DNA of 64,000 bases from an uncultured Prochlorococcus sp. (GCF_902626525.1 NZ_CACOFR010000005.1:44409-108408); one strand, 5' to 3'; shown: positions 45,406 through 57,414, counted from the stretch's first letter. The notes: generated by a model from the letters alone, not told the origin. A program made the numbers and translations.

Positions 45406-46314
45406 TTATTTAATCCGAGAAATTAAAAAAGAAATAGGTATCTCAAAAGCTTTTACTGAATTTTTTACAAAAGCCCTATTATTAAAAACATCATAGTCCA
45501 ACCTTTCAATAGAATCTAATATTCCTCTGTAAAGGCGTAATGATGTCCAAACTGGCCATCTTGCATCGGCAGATAACCACTTAATCCCTTCTTCTGACTT
45601 TTGGAACCAATCTCTAGCCCTTGTTAATTGAAAACTCATGAGAGCTTTCCATTGATCGTTTATTTCACCTTTCAAAAGTTCTTCTTCGGAATAATTGAAT
45701 CTTTCAATATCTGACTGAGGAAGATAAATTCTTCCTCTTTGTCTATCTTCTCCGACGTCTCTTAATATATTTGTTAATTGATTGGCAATGCCTAAAGCTA
45801 TAGCTGCTTCTGAAGGGTCAGGCTTTGCACTCCATGGCGCTGATGTGTAAGCGCTATCAATCCCCATGACATTCTGCGTCATTAAACCAACAGTCCCTGC
45901 AACTCGATAACAATAGAGTTTTAATTCATCAAAATCTTTGTATCTAAATTTATTAAGATCCATCCTTTGACCATCTATCATGTCTAGGTAAGGCTGAATA
46001 CTTTGTGGAAATTTTTCGATTGTATCCAATAAAACTGTATCTAATTCAGATTTAATAATTCCTTTAAATACATTTTTTGTTTTTTCTTCCCAGTCATCTA
46101 AATTGTCTGAGAGTTCATCTTGTGATTTAGTTGAAGCTTCTAAACTATCCATTATTTCATCTGTTCTTCTACACCATACATAAATAGCCCAAATAGCTTT
46201 TCTTTTTTCTAGTGGTAGTAGGAGAGTTCCCAAATAAAAGGTTTTTGCCCATTTTTGAGTTTCTTTACGGCATATCTCATATGCTTTATCTAGTTGAGAA
46301 ATTGAATTTTTCAA
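45406..46314 (-). CDS. crtB: Phytoene synthase
   Basis: A 302-residue enzyme joining two geranylgeranyl diphosphates to phytoene. The two Asp-rich motifs are DEIMD (52-56) and DVGED (187-191), binding Mg-diphosphate. YRVAGTVGLMTQNVMG and RGRIYLP are typical squalene/phytoene synthase blocks. It lies 38 bases downstream of pds on the same strand, so pds-crtB is an operon, the usual cyanobacterial pair. Confidence 0.96.
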   Translation of the reverse strand: MKNSISQLDKAYEICRKETQKWAKTFYLGTLLLPLEKRKAIWAIYVWCRRTDEIMDSLEASTKSQDELSDNLDDWEEKTKNVFKGIIKSELDTVLLDTIEKFPQSIQPYLDMIDGQRMDLNKFRYKDFDELKLYCYRVAGTVGLMTQNVMGIDSAYTSAPWSAKPDPSEAAIALGIANQLTNILRDVGEDRQRGRIYLPQSDIERFNYSEEELLKGEINDQWKALMSFQLTRARDWFQKSEEGIKWLSADARWPVWTSLRLYRGILDSIERLDYDVFNNRAFVKNSVKAFEIPISFLISRIK

Positions 46315-46352
46315 AAAGTTTTAATTTAATTTAGGAACTTTTTAAAATGTTT

Positions 46353-47792
<1,440 letters not shown>

Positions 47793-47840
47793 TTAAAGTT
47801 AGAACATTATAGTTTTTTTCGTTGATTATTTCGCAAAATT

Positions 47841-48188
47841 ATGGAAAAAATGCTTTTAAAATCCACTACTCGACATGTAAGAATTTTCACTGCCGAAGTA
47901 GTTAATAATGAATTACGGTTTCATCCGAATAAACTAACTCTTGATCTTGATCCAGATAATGAGTTTATTTGGAATGAAGATTCTTTAAATAAAATTAATG
48001 AAAAATTTAATGAACTAATTAAAGAGAGAGCAGGAAAGGATTTAGATGATTATGAACTTCGGAAAATTGGATCAGAAATTGAAGGTTTAATTAAATTTTT
48101 GCTCCAAAATGGTCAGTTAAGTTACAACCCTGATTGTAGAGTTATGAACTATTCAATGGGTTTACCAAAAACAACTGAAGTACTGTGA
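47841..48188 (+). CDS. ndhM: NAD(P)H-quinone oxidoreductase (NDH-1) subunit M
   Basis: A 115-residue NDH-1 subunit unique to oxygenic phototrophs. Blocks: [56 protein letters not shown] and a C-terminal GLPKTTEVL. It is a peripheral-arm subunit on the cytosolic side. Its stop overlaps the start of the DUF3172 gene by 4 bases (GTGA). It is divergent from pds. Confidence 0.94.
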   Translation: MEKMLLKSTTRHVRIFTAEVVNNELRFHPNKLTLDLDPDNEFIWNEDSLNKINEKFNELIKERAGKDLDDYELRKIGSEIEGLIKFLLQNGQLSYNPDCRVMNYSMGLPKTTEVL

Positions 48189-48811
48189 ATAGACCACCCT
48201 CAAATAGAAGGCCAAGGAGTGGCTCGAGTAGAAGATATTATTCTTCAAATCCAAGAGATATTGATTCTTATGGACAAAGAGATAATAGATTACCTGCTTC
48301 TACCTCTGAACAAAAGATTAACTTCAATTCAGGAACCATTGCTGTACTTGCTGGAGTATTAATCCTAGGAGTTGGTATTGGTAGCGCGATTACCAGTACA
48401 ACAGATGGCGGACAGGGAAATATAGCTAGTCAACAACAATTAGATATGGCTGTTCCAGACCCAGAATTTTGTAGACAATGGGGTGCAAGCGCTTTTGTGA
48501 TTGATGTTGAAATGTATACAACTCTTAATCCATCCACGAGTTTTGTAACTCAACCAGCTCTCCAGCCTGGATGCGTAATTAGAAGAGAGAATTGGACAGT
48601 TTTACAAAAACAAGGAGCTATTAGTAATGAAGATGTAAGAGAATGTAAGCAAAGAATGAATACTTTTGCCTATATTGGATCTATAAGAGATAAGCCAATA
48701 GTTAAGTGCGTTTATCAGACTGATGTAAACGAAAATAAATTTATAATTAAAGGAGATGGACAAGCCGAGGATGGAGGAGTAGGAATTAACAAAGAAGCAA
48801 TTCAGTTCTGA
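48185..48811 (+). CDS. DUF3172 family membrane-anchored protein
   Basis: A 208-residue protein beginning at GTG 48185, overlapping ndhM. A basic Arg/Ser/Pro-rich N-terminus of about 45 residues is followed by one hydrophobic helix (about 48-72, [19 protein letters not shown]) and a conserved outer domain ([45 protein letters not shown]). This matches cyanobacterial DUF3172. Coupling to ndhM suggests a thylakoid-related role, but the function is unknown. Confidence 0.8.
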   Translation: MNRPPSNRRPRSGSSRRYYSSNPRDIDSYGQRDNRLPASTSEQKINFNSGTIAVLAGVLILGVGIGSAITSTTDGGQGNIASQQQLDMAVPDPEFCRQWGASAFVIDVEMYTTLNPSTSFVTQPALQPGCVIRRENWTVLQKQGAISNEDVRECKQRMNTFAYIGSIRDKPIVKCVYQTDVNENKFIIKGDGQAEDGGVGINKEAIQF

Positions 48812-48817
48812 TTAAAT

Positions 48818-49762
48818 TTATAATTGCCGTAATGGGCTCTCTAAACTAGCAAATTGTGGCAGAATATTTTTCTTAAATACTTCTGAAGCTCTTGATGTAT
48901 ATCTTGATGGATTAGTAATTAATTTAAGTTCTCTTTTAACCTCTAAGTCAGCAACGAATGCTTTATGGATAGTTCCAGCCGCTAATTCTCTTTCGATGGA
49001 AACAACGGGTAAAAACGAAGCTCCTAGACCTGATTGAACTGCATTCTTGATTGCTTCAAGAGAGTTAAGTTCCATCTCAATTTTTAATCTTTGAATATCA
49101 AGTCCAGAATCTTGCAGAAGTTTGTCAACTACTTTTCTGGTTGTAGATTGAGAATCTAACGTTACAAAATTTAATTTGTATAAGTCTTCTTTTAAAAGTT
49201 CTTTTTTGTTAGAAAGTGGATGTTTGTAGTGCAAAACTAATGCTAACTCATCTGTTGCATATGGAATCACTTGTAGTAAATTTTCTAAATCTCCAGGCAA
49301 TTGCCCTCCAATAATTCCTAAGTCAATTTGTCCATTTGCGACGCTCCATCCAGTTCTTCTAGTACTATGAACTTGAAGTTGAACAGATACATCGGGATAT
49401 TTTTGTCTGAATAGTCCGATCATTCTTGGCATTAAATAAGTTCCAGTTGTTTGACTGGCTCCAATAATCAGAGTTCCACCTTTTAAACTATTTAAATCTT
49501 CAATGGCTTTACAAGCTTCATCGCATTGATTCAAAATTCTTTCACAGTATTCAAGCAATAACCTTCCTGCTTCAGTTAAAAGAGCTTTTCTACCACCTCT
49601 ATCAAAAATTGTGATTTCAAGCTGTTTTTCTAGATTTTGAATTTGTAAACTTACAGCAGGTTGGGTTACATATAAGAGATCTGCAGCTTTTTTAAAACTT
49701 CCTTGAGCTGCTATAGCTTTTAGTATTCTTAATTGGTCAAGAGTAAATGGTAATTCTGGCAT
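48818..49762 (-). CDS. rbcR: LysR-type transcriptional regulator (RbcR/CmpR-like)
   Basis: A 314-residue regulator with an N-terminal winged helix ([21 protein letters not shown], then [18 protein letters not shown]) and a C-terminal periplasmic-binding-like effector domain. The [17 protein letters not shown] block and [18 protein letters not shown] resemble RbcR, the regulator of Calvin-cycle genes in cyanobacteria and plastids. The divergent Z-ISO-like gene and ndhF would share its control region (74-base gap). Family is certain; the exact subgroup is likely. Confidence 0.85.
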   Translation of the reverse strand: MPELPFTLDQLRILKAIAAQGSFKKAADLLYVTQPAVSLQIQNLEKQLEITIFDRGGRKALLTEAGRLLLEYCERILNQCDEACKAIEDLNSLKGGTLIIGASQTTGTYLMPRMIGLFRQKYPDVSVQLQVHSTRRTGWSVANGQIDLGIIGGQLPGDLENLLQVIPYATDELALVLHYKHPLSNKKELLKEDLYKLNFVTLDSQSTTRKVVDKLLQDSGLDIQRLKIEMELNSLEAIKNAVQSGLGASFLPVVSIERELAAGTIHKAFVADLEVKRELKLITNPSRYTSRASEVFKKNILPQFASLESPLRQL

Positions 49763-49845
49763 CTATTATGCCTACAATTACTTATAATTCTAATGCTTAG
49801 AAGCATTCTTGTTAAGAACTAAAATTATTTGAATAATTGAAATTT

Positions 49846-50574
49846 ATGGAGACTCATAAAACTTCTTTAGTAATATTATGCTTGATTTTGATATTTGCAA
49901 TAATTCATAGTGGTGGGGCTGCTTTAAGAATAAAGGCAGAATCTATTATGGGACCAAGATTATGGCGGTTATGTTTTGTTTCTTTAAGTTTGCCATCCGC
50001 AATTATCTTAATTAGCTATTTTTTGGCTCATAGATATGACGGAATCAGATTATGGAATTTTCAAGGGAATCATTCTGTTTTAATAATAGTTTGGTTTTTA
50101 ACTGCAATAAGTTTTTTATTTTTATATCCCGCAACATACAATTTGCTAGAAATTCCATCGGTTTTAAAACCTAAAGTGCGAATTTACGGAACCGGGATAA
50201 TGCGAATCACAAGACATCCCCAAGCATTTGGTCAGATAATTTGGTGTTTTGCACATACTTTATGGATTGGCACATCATTTACATTAATAACTTCTATTGG
50301 CTTGATTTTGCATCATCTATTTGCCATATGGCATGGGGATAAGAGATTAGCAGATAGATTTGGAGAGGAATTTGAAGATTTTAAAAAAAACACTTCTATT
50401 ATCCCTTTTATGGCAATACTTGAAGGAAGACAAGAATTTAAAATTAGTGAATTTCTTAGGTTGTCTCAACTTGGCATATTGATCGCTATAGGGGTACTTT
50501 GGTGGTCTCATCGGTATATAAATATTGCTGTTAAGACTTTTAATTCATCATTTTTGTCGGATTTTTTCAATTGA
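49846..50574 (+). CDS. NnrU-family protein, likely 15-cis-zeta-carotene isomerase (Z-ISO-like)
   Basis: A 242-residue polytopic membrane protein (about six helices) of the NnrU family. Conserved blocks are RHPQAFGQIIWCFAHTLWIG (123-142), LILHHLFAIWHGDKRLADRF (153-172) and TSIIPFMAILEGRQ (183-196), with H124, H137, H156/157 and H163. These strongly resemble plant Z-ISO, a heme enzyme that isomerises tri-cis-zeta-carotene before Zds. I start at ATG 49846; TTG 49837 is an alternative. With crtB, pds and zds also here, the pathway fits. The role as Z-ISO is inferred from similarity. Confidence 0.8.
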   Translation: METHKTSLVILCLILIFAIIHSGGAALRIKAESIMGPRLWRLCFVSLSLPSAIILISYFLAHRYDGIRLWNFQGNHSVLIIVWFLTAISFLFLYPATYNLLEIPSVLKPKVRIYGTGIMRITRHPQAFGQIIWCFAHTLWIGTSFTLITSIGLILHHLFAIWHGDKRLADRFGEEFEDFKKNTSIIPFMAILEGRQEFKISEFLRLSQLGILIAIGVLWWSHRYINIAVKTFNSSFLSDFFN

Positions 50575-50608
50575 CAGTTTAAAATCTTAAATATAAGTAC
50601 TTTAAAAC

Positions 50609-52642
50609 ATGCCTCAAGCTTCAGAAATTGCCTGGTTAATTCCTGTTTTCCCTCTTGTTGGAGCAGTGTTTTCTGGTTTAGGACTAATAAGTATTAATGA
50701 GAAAATTAATAATTCTAGGAAAATTGTTTCTGTAGGTCTTATTACTTTCGTTGGAATTTCTGCAGTAATTAGTTATAAAGCTCTGATTGAGCAAGTTCGC
50801 GGCTATGAATCCGTAGAAAAATTGTTTGTATGGGCTAACGCTGGGGATTTTACAATCCCAATGGGCTTTGTTCTTGATCCTTTGGGTAGTGTCATGCTCG
50901 CATTAGTAACTACCATAACTTTATTGGTGATGATTTACTCTCATGGTTATATGGCGCATGATAAGGGTTATGTCAGATTTTTTACATATTTAGCCTTATT
51001 TAGTAGTTCAATGATGGGATTAATAATTAGTCCAAATTTGTTAGAAATTTATGTTTTTTGGGAATTAGTTGGAATGTGTTCCTACTTATTGGTTGGTTTT
51101 TGGTATGACAGAGATGGTGCTGCACATGCGGCACAAAAAGCATTTGTTGTTAATAGGGTGGGTGATTTTGGGTTGTTACTAGGAATTCTTGGTCTGTTTT
51201 GGGCAACGAATAGTTTTGATTTTGATGAAATAGCTACTGGAATTTCTCAATCAATATCTGATAATTCAATACCTATTTGGGCTGCTTTACTCCTTTGTTT
51301 TTTAGTTTTTTTAGGGCCAATGGCAAAATCTGCGCAGTTTCCTCTTCATGTATGGTTACCTGATGCGATGGAGGGTCCTACTCCAATTTCTGCACTTATC
51401 CATGCAGCCACAATGGTTGCTGCAGGAATATTTCTAGTGGCTAGGCTGCAACCTTTGTACTCAATATTCCCCTCTATTCAGTTTATTATTGCCTTAGTTG
51501 GAACTATTACTTGTTTTTTAGGTGCTTCTATAGCTTTGACCCAAATGGATTTAAAAAAGGGGTTAGCATACAGCACTGTTTCTCAACTTGGTTATATGAT
51601 GCTTGCGATGGGATGCGGAGCTCCAGTAGCAGGAATTTTCCATTTGGTTACTCATGCTTGCTTTAAAGCAATGTTATTTTTGGGATCTGGTTCTGTAATA
51701 CATGCTATGGAGGAAGTTGTTGGTCATCAGCCTATATTGGCTCAAGATATGAGGTTGATGGGCGGTTTAAGAAAAAAAATGCCGTATACTTCCGCAACAT
51801 TTTTAATAGGTTGCGTAGCAATTAGCGGCATTCCTCCATTGGCAGGCTTTTGGAGTAAAGACGAGATTCTTGGTAATGCATTCATATCTTTTCCAGCTTT
51901 TTGGTTCGTAGGATTTTTGACAGCTGGTATGACTGCTTTTTATATGTTTAGGCTATATTTCTTGACATTTGAAGGAGATTTCAGAGGGGAGAATAAAGAA
52001 TTACAAAATGAACTTTTAATCGCCTCTAAGGTAAATCTTGATGAAGAAAAAGAAGAAGATAATAATGAACACCATGAAGAACCTGGTTATATTCATGAGT
52101 CTCCTTGGTCAATGACATTTCCATTGGTTTTTCTAGCTGTACCATCTATTGTTATAGGATTTATGGGACTCCCATGGGATAGTAAATTTGCAAATTTATT
52201 AGACCCTGAAGAAGCAGAAATTGCAGCAAAAGCATTCGATTTCTCAGAATTTTTGCCTTTAGCGATAGCGTCTGTTGGTATTGCAACAACAGGAATCATT
52301 ATTGCTTATCAAGCATATTTTGCGAAAAAAATTAATCTGTCATTTTTATTTGCAGAAAAGTTTCCAACTATAAATCAATTTTTATCAAATAAATGGTATC
52401 TAGATGATATCAATGAAAAACTTTTTGTTAAGGGTAGTAGAAAACTAGCTAAAGAAGTTTTAGAAGTTGATTCAAAGGTTGTTGATGGTGTCGTCAATCT
52501 AACCGGACTTGTAACTTTGGGCAGTGGAGAAGGTTTAAAATATTTTGAGACAGGTAGAGCTCAATTTTACGCTCTCATTGTTTTTGGAGGAGTGATTCTT
52601 TTAGTTGCTATATTTGGCTTTCAGTCTCCTCCGGTAACTTAA
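50609..52642 (+). CDS. ndhF: NADH-quinone oxidoreductase subunit 5 (NdhF)
   Basis: A 677-residue proton-pumping antiporter-like subunit with about 15-16 helices. Seen: VFWELVGMCSYLLVGFWYDR, PLHVWLPDAMEGPTPISALI, HAATMVAAGIFLVARL, and a C-terminal lateral-helix region (about residue 560 onwards). The charged loop near residues 470-490 (EEKEEDNNEHHEEPG) is acidic. It is the NdhF1 type, paired with ndhD downstream. Confidence 0.95.
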   Translation: MPQASEIAWLIPVFPLVGAVFSGLGLISINEKINNSRKIVSVGLITFVGISAVISYKALIEQVRGYESVEKLFVWANAGDFTIPMGFVLDPLGSVMLALVTTITLLVMIYSHGYMAHDKGYVRFFTYLALFSSSMMGLIISPNLLEIYVFWELVGMCSYLLVGFWYDRDGAAHAAQKAFVVNRVGDFGLLLGILGLFWATNSFDFDEIATGISQSISDNSIPIWAALLLCFLVFLGPMAKSAQFPLHVWLPDAMEGPTPISALIHAATMVAAGIFLVARLQPLYSIFPSIQFIIALVGTITCFLGASIALTQMDLKKGLAYSTVSQLGYMMLAMGCGAPVAGIFHLVTHACFKAMLFLGSGSVIHAMEEVVGHQPILAQDMRLMGGLRKKMPYTSATFLIGCVAISGIPPLAGFWSKDEILGNAFISFPAFWFVGFLTAGMTAFYMFRLYFLTFEGDFRGENKELQNELLIASKVNLDEEKEEDNNEHHEEPGYIHESPWSMTFPLVFLAVPSIVIGFMGLPWDSKFANLLDPEEAEIAAKAFDFSEFLPLAIASVGIATTGIIIAYQAYFAKKINLSFLFAEKFPTINQFLSNKWYLDDINEKLFVKGSRKLAKEVLEVDSKVVDGVVNLTGLVTLGSGEGLKYFETGRAQFYALIVFGGVILLVAIFGFQSPPVT

Positions 52643-52727
52643 TTACAATTGTGTGTCTTCACTGTCTATTGGGGTGAAAAAATACAGATAATTTCTAGAC
52701 TTTATTTAAGATAAATTTCTTATTAAA

Positions 52728-54368
52728 TTGAGTACTTATTTATTTACACATTTTGCGACACAAATCTTAGGAACTTTGGGAGCTGGATTGTCTACTTTTC
52801 CTTGGTTATCTGCTTCAGTTTTGTTCCCGATTGGCAGCGCTTTTGTGATACCTTTTTTCCCAGATAAAGGAGATGGCAAAGAGGTTAGATGGTTTGCTTT
52901 ATCTGTGGCATTAATAACTTTTTTAATTACTGTAGGTTCATATATAAATGGCTTTGATATTAATAATGAAAATGTTCAACTTAAAGAAAATATTAGTTGG
53001 CTCCCTAATTTAGGTCTTACTTGGTCTGTTGGTGCTGATGGTATTTCAATGCCATTAATATTATTAACAAGTTTTATAACTGCTTTAGCAGTTTTAGCTG
53101 CATGGCCAGTCAAGTTCAAACCAAAGTTATTTTTCTTTTTAATATTGGTTATGGATGGTGGGCAAATCGCTGTATTTGCAGTTCAAGATATGCTTTTATT
53201 CTTCCTTACTTGGGAGCTTGAGTTGATTCCCGTATATTTATTATTAGCTATATGGGGTGGCAAAAATAGACAATATGCAGCAACAAAATTCATTATCTAT
53301 ACAGCTGGTAGTTCTATATTTATTCTTTTAGCAGCATTGGCAATGGGTTTCTATGGTACAGAAATTCCTAACTTTGAGTTTTCTCACTTAGCCGCTCAAG
53401 ACTTTAGTCAAAAATTCCAAATACTTTGTTATGTTGGGCTCTTAATTGCATTTGGTGTGAAGCTACCGATAGTGCCACTTCATACATGGCTCCCTGATGC
53501 TCATGGAGAAGCTACAGCTCCTGTTCATATGCTTCTAGCTGGAATTTTATTAAAAATGGGAGGATATGCTCTTTTAAGATTTAATGCACAATTATTACCT
53601 GTTGCTCATGCTCAATTTGCACCATTATTAATAGTTCTTGGAGTCGTAAATATAATTTATGCTGCATTAACTTCTTTCGCTCAAAGAAATCTCAAAAGAA
53701 AAATCGCATACAGTTCTATTAGTCATATGGGTTTTGTTCTTATTGGAATAGGTAGTTTTAGCAGTCTTGGAACAAGTGGAGCAATGCTACAAATGGTAAG
53801 TCATGGATTAATCGGAGCTAGTTTATTTTTTCTTGTTGGAGCAACCTATGACAGGACAAAGACTCTTAAACTTGATGAAATGAGTGGTGTAGGACAAAAA
53901 ATGAGAATCATGTTTGCCCTTTGGACTGCTTGCTCCCTTGCTTCACTTGCGTTGCCTGGAATGAGTGGATTTGTGTCTGAATTAATGGTATTTACAGGGT
54001 TTGTTACCGATGAAATTTATACACTCCCTTTTAGAATAGTTATGGCCTCTTTAGCTGCTATAGGCGTAATACTTACTCCTATTTATCTACTATCAATGTT
54101 AAGAGAAATTTTCTTTGGGAAAGAAAACCCTAAATTAATTGAACAACGAAAACTTATAGATGCAGAGCCAAGAGAAGTTTATATTATTGCTTGTCTACTA
54201 TTGCCGATAATTGGGATAGGTTTATATCCAAGATTAGTTACTGAAAGTTATCTTGCATCCATTAATAATTTGGTGGCTAGAGATTTAAATGCTATAAACA
54301 GTTCTGTGAAAACAAATATTTTTGCAGGAACTAAAAAAAATGACATCTTAAAGGCACCAACAATATAA
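52728..54368 (+). CDS. ndhD: NADH-quinone oxidoreductase subunit 4 (NdhD)
   Basis: A 546-residue antiporter-like NDH-1 subunit. [60 protein letters not shown] and [11 protein letters not shown] are diagnostic NdhD blocks. It starts at TTG 52728 ([13 protein letters not shown]). It lies 85 bases after ndhF. It is NdhD1-type by its partner, respiratory or cyclic NDH-1. Confidence 0.95.
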   Translation: MSTYLFTHFATQILGTLGAGLSTFPWLSASVLFPIGSAFVIPFFPDKGDGKEVRWFALSVALITFLITVGSYINGFDINNENVQLKENISWLPNLGLTWSVGADGISMPLILLTSFITALAVLAAWPVKFKPKLFFFLILVMDGGQIAVFAVQDMLLFFLTWELELIPVYLLLAIWGGKNRQYAATKFIIYTAGSSIFILLAALAMGFYGTEIPNFEFSHLAAQDFSQKFQILCYVGLLIAFGVKLPIVPLHTWLPDAHGEATAPVHMLLAGILLKMGGYALLRFNAQLLPVAHAQFAPLLIVLGVVNIIYAALTSFAQRNLKRKIAYSSISHMGFVLIGIGSFSSLGTSGAMLQMVSHGLIGASLFFLVGATYDRTKTLKLDEMSGVGQKMRIMFALWTACSLASLALPGMSGFVSELMVFTGFVTDEIYTLPFRIVMASLAAIGVILTPIYLLSMLREIFFGKENPKLIEQRKLIDAEPREVYIIACLLLPIIGIGLYPRLVTESYLASINNLVARDLNAINSSVKTNIFAGTKKNDILKAPTI

Positions 54369-54491
54369 TTTTTTAAATTAATGCAATATTTTTTGGCATT
54401 AAATAATTAAGTAGATATCTTATGGGTAGATATTAATTTTTTTAAAATACCTCATTTCAATTCTATTGATAGGCAACAATTAGGACCTAGA

Positions 54492-55313
54492 TTGTTGATT
54501 AAGTTTCTTCAAGATGCCGCTGGGAAAGGCGATCTTGATCCATGGGATATTGATGTAATAAGCGTTATTGATAGTTTTTTAGAGCAATACGCACAATTTT
54601 TTGGAAAAGGGTCAAATTCCTGCAATTCTTATCAAAAAGATTTATCTGAGACAAGTGAGGCATTTTTTGCGGCTTCTGTACTCGTTAATTTAAAGGCTCA
54701 AGTGTTGGAATCTGAAGTTTTCAAAGAAAATTCTTCAGATTTTGAAGATGATTTTGATGTAGATGATCAAGATTGGATTGATCAAGAATTTGATATTCCA
54801 AAATACCCTGAAAAGTATCTTAGAAGAAGATCAATCGCACAGCCAATTCTTCAACGCACAACAACATTGGGAGAATTAGTAAGTCAATTAGAGTCTATTG
54901 CTGAAGTTATAGAAACTCAAGATCTTATGCTGATGAAGAGAAAAAGAAATAAAAAATATTCTGATAAGGCCTTAATTTCCCAAGTGAAGTCTTTAGCACA
55001 TCGAGAGAAACTACCTGAAACCACTAAAGCATTAGGGAAATTTATTGATGGTTGGGAAAAAGCTTTACAGTGGACAGATTTTGAATATTTAGTTAAAAAA
55101 TGGCAAACAGTTGTAAAAAATGATTTAGATAAAGATCGTCTTGGGGTCTTTTGGGCTTTGCTATTTTTATCATCTGAAAATAAAATTGAAATTAAACAAA
55201 TTAATTCTTTATATGGCCCAATTCAAATTAAAAGAATAATTCCTGATGGAGGCTTAGCTCAATTGCCTATAGAGAATCTAGAGGTAACAAATAACTTCCC
55301 CTCCGCTGTTTAG
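54492..55313 (+). CDS. scpA: Segregation and condensation protein A
   Basis: A 273-residue kleisin-like partner of SMC for chromosome condensation. The start LLIKFLQDAAGKGDLDPWDID carries the DPWDIDVI motif; the C-terminus (GVFWALLFLSSENKIEIKQ) is the winged-helix end. The acidic middle (DFEDDFDVDDQDWIDQEFD) is low in conservation. With TTG 54492 the N-terminus is short: the same frame stays open and protein-like upstream to 54411 (FFKIPHFNSIDRQQLGPR), but it holds no ATG, GTG or TTG start. Confidence 0.85.
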   Translation: MLIKFLQDAAGKGDLDPWDIDVISVIDSFLEQYAQFFGKGSNSCNSYQKDLSETSEAFFAASVLVNLKAQVLESEVFKENSSDFEDDFDVDDQDWIDQEFDIPKYPEKYLRRRSIAQPILQRTTTLGELVSQLESIAEVIETQDLMLMKRKRNKKYSDKALISQVKSLAHREKLPETTKALGKFIDGWEKALQWTDFEYLVKKWQTVVKNDLDKDRLGVFWALLFLSSENKIEIKQINSLYGPIQIKRIIPDGGLAQLPIENLEVTNNFPSAV

Positions 55314-55332
55314 CAGCTTATTAGTAATAACG

Positions 55333-55338
55333 TATAAT
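55333..55338 (+). promoter_or_regulatory. -10 element upstream of the nucleotidyltransferase gene
   Basis: TATAAT, preceded by GTAATAACG, 24 bases upstream of the ATG at 55362. AGAGG (55347-55351) is a possible ribosome site. Only sequence-based. Confidence 0.45.
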
Positions 55339-55361
55339 CTTTAAAAAGAGGTTATGTATTC

Positions 55362-56540
55362 ATGAAGGCAATGATACTTGCGGCAGGAAAAGGTACACGT
55401 GTTCAGCCCATTACTCATATCATTCCAAAACCAATGATACCGATATTACAAAAACCTGTAATGGAGTTTCTTTTGGAACTTTTAAAGGAGCATGGCTTTA
55501 AGGAGATTATGGTTAACGTTTCTCACCTCGCTGAAGAAATTGAAAATTACTTTAGGGATGGTCAAAGATTTGGTGTGGAGATAGCGTATAGTTTCGAAGG
55601 TAGAATTGAAGATGGTGAATTGATAGGAGATGCTTTAGGTTCTGCTGGAGGATTAAAAAAAATTCAAGATTTTCAAAAATTCTTTGATGAAACTTTTGTT
55701 GTACTATGTGGAGATGCTTTAGTTGACCTGGATTTGACTGAAGCAGTTCAGAAACATAAGGAAAAAGGAGCAATTGCAAGTTTAATAACTAAAAAAGTAA
55801 CAAGAGATCAAGTATCAAGTTATGGAGTGGTAGTCTCAGATAATAATGGCCGAATAAAGGCTTTTCAAGAAAAGCCATCTTTAGATAAAGCTTTAGGTGA
55901 CTCTATTAATACGGGTATTTATCTTTTTGAACCGGAAATTTTTAATTATATTCCATCAGGTGAGAAATTTGATATTGGGGCTGATCTATTCCCTAAACTT
56001 GTTGAAATGGGCTTGCCATTTTTTGCATTACCAATGGATTTTGAATGGGTAGATATAGGAAAAGTTCCTGATTACTGGAGTGCTATTCGTAATGTATTGC
56101 TAGGTAAGGTAAGACAGGTAGATATACCTGGTAATGAAATAAAACCTGGAGTTTTCACCGGATTAAATGTTGCTGCTAATTGGGACAAAGTTGATATTAC
56201 TGGTCCAGTATATATTGGTGGAATGACAAGAATAGAGGATGGTGCAACAATTATCGGGCCTGCTATGATTGGTCCAAGTTGTTGTATTTGTGAAGGGGCA
56301 ACAATTGATAATTCAATTATTTTTGATTATTCCAAAATTGGTAAGGGCGTTCGCTTAGTAGATAAATTAGTATTTGGGCGTTATTGTGTAGACAAAAATG
56401 GAGATCACTTCGATTTGCAAGATGCATCTTTGGATTGGTTGATAACAGATTCTAGAAGATCCGATATGACTGAGCCATCTCCACAGCAAAAGGCAATGGC
56501 AGAGTTGTTAGGTACTGATTTGATTAATATTCCAGACTAA
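55362..56540 (+). CDS. Sugar-phosphate nucleotidyltransferase (NDP-sugar pyrophosphorylase)
   Basis: A 392-residue two-domain enzyme. The N-terminal Rossmann-like pyrophosphorylase has MILAAGKGTRVQPITHIIPK (4-23) and VVLCGDALVDLDL, with the metal Asp. The C-terminal left-handed beta-helix is a hexapeptide-repeat fold (PVYIGGMTRIEDGATIIGPA, CICEGATIDNSIIFDYSKI). It makes a nucleotide-sugar, like mannose-1-P guanylyltransferase or glucose-1-P thymidylyltransferase; the sugar is uncertain. The 3' end overlaps metF by 17 bases. Confidence 0.9.
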   Translation: MKAMILAAGKGTRVQPITHIIPKPMIPILQKPVMEFLLELLKEHGFKEIMVNVSHLAEEIENYFRDGQRFGVEIAYSFEGRIEDGELIGDALGSAGGLKKIQDFQKFFDETFVVLCGDALVDLDLTEAVQKHKEKGAIASLITKKVTRDQVSSYGVVVSDNNGRIKAFQEKPSLDKALGDSINTGIYLFEPEIFNYIPSGEKFDIGADLFPKLVEMGLPFFALPMDFEWVDIGKVPDYWSAIRNVLLGKVRQVDIPGNEIKPGVFTGLNVAANWDKVDITGPVYIGGMTRIEDGATIIGPAMIGPSCCICEGATIDNSIIFDYSKIGKGVRLVDKLVFGRYCVDKNGDHFDLQDASLDWLITDSRRSDMTEPSPQQKAMAELLGTDLINIPD

Positions 56541-57414
56541 GATTAGCTTTTTCAAGGATCTCAGGGATTAAATATTCTGCCTTAACTGCCATTAGATGAA
56601 TACCATTAGCTATATTAATAAAATCTTGAGCTTGTTCAGCTGCAATTTGTATTCCTTCTTGTAAAGGGTCTTTGGCGTTTTTGAGACGATTTAAAATATT
56701 TTCAGGAATGTTTGCTCCCGGGACGTATTTATTGATAAAAAGAGCATTTTTGTAAGACTTTAATAGGAAAACACCAGCAATTACTGGGATTTCGAGAGGG
56801 TTGCTAATTTCTTCACAAAATTCTATAAGATTTTCTTTTTTCATAACCATTTGAGTTTGTATGAATCGAGCTCCAGCCTCTTTTTTCTTTCGCATTCTAT
56901 TTTTTAAACTTTTTTGATTTCGGCAACTTGGATCTGCAGCAGCTCCTGAAAATAAAGATGTGTTTTTATCGGAAAGCTCACCAAAAGTAGGATCAATTCC
57001 TTCGTTAAAAGCTTGAATTTGTTTAAGCAATTTAACTGACTCAAACTCGTGAACTGCTTTTGCATTCTCTTGATCTCCAGCTTTTACTGAATCACCGGTT
57101 ATGCATAAGATGTTTTTAATTCCTAAAGCATTTGCTCCGAGAATATCTGATTGTAAAGCAATTTTATTACGATCTCTACAAGATATTTGCATAACTGGTT
57201 CTATTCCATTTTCTAGTAATAGTTTGGACATTGCCAAGCTGCACATTCTCATTACAGCCCTGCTTCCGTCTGTAATGTTAACAGCATGTACCTTATCTTT
57301 CAGTAGTTGTGCTATCTTAAGAGATCTTATGGGGTTTCCACCTCTAGGCGGCATTAACTCTGCTGTTATTACCTTGGATTTTTTTTCTAAAGTCTGCTGA
57401 AGTTTTGATTTCAA
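56524..57414 (-). CDS. metF: 5,10-methylenetetrahydrofolate reductase
   Basis: A 296-residue flavoenzyme making 5-methyl-THF for methionine synthesis. VITAELMPPRGGNPIRSLK, HAVNITDGSRAVMRMC, ALGIKNILCITGDSVKAGDQ (FAD/folate region), GARFIQTQMV and PVIAGVFLLKSYKNALFI match MetF. It is convergent with the nucleotidyltransferase, sharing 17 bases. Confidence 0.92.
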   Translation of the reverse strand: MKSKLQQTLEKKSKVITAELMPPRGGNPIRSLKIAQLLKDKVHAVNITDGSRAVMRMCSLAMSKLLLENGIEPVMQISCRDRNKIALQSDILGANALGIKNILCITGDSVKAGDQENAKAVHEFESVKLLKQIQAFNEGIDPTFGELSDKNTSLFSGAAADPSCRNQKSLKNRMRKKKEAGARFIQTQMVMKKENLIEFCEEISNPLEIPVIAGVFLLKSYKNALFINKYVPGANIPENILNRLKNAKDPLQEGIQIAAEQAQDFINIANGIHLMAVKAEYLIPEILEKANLSLEY

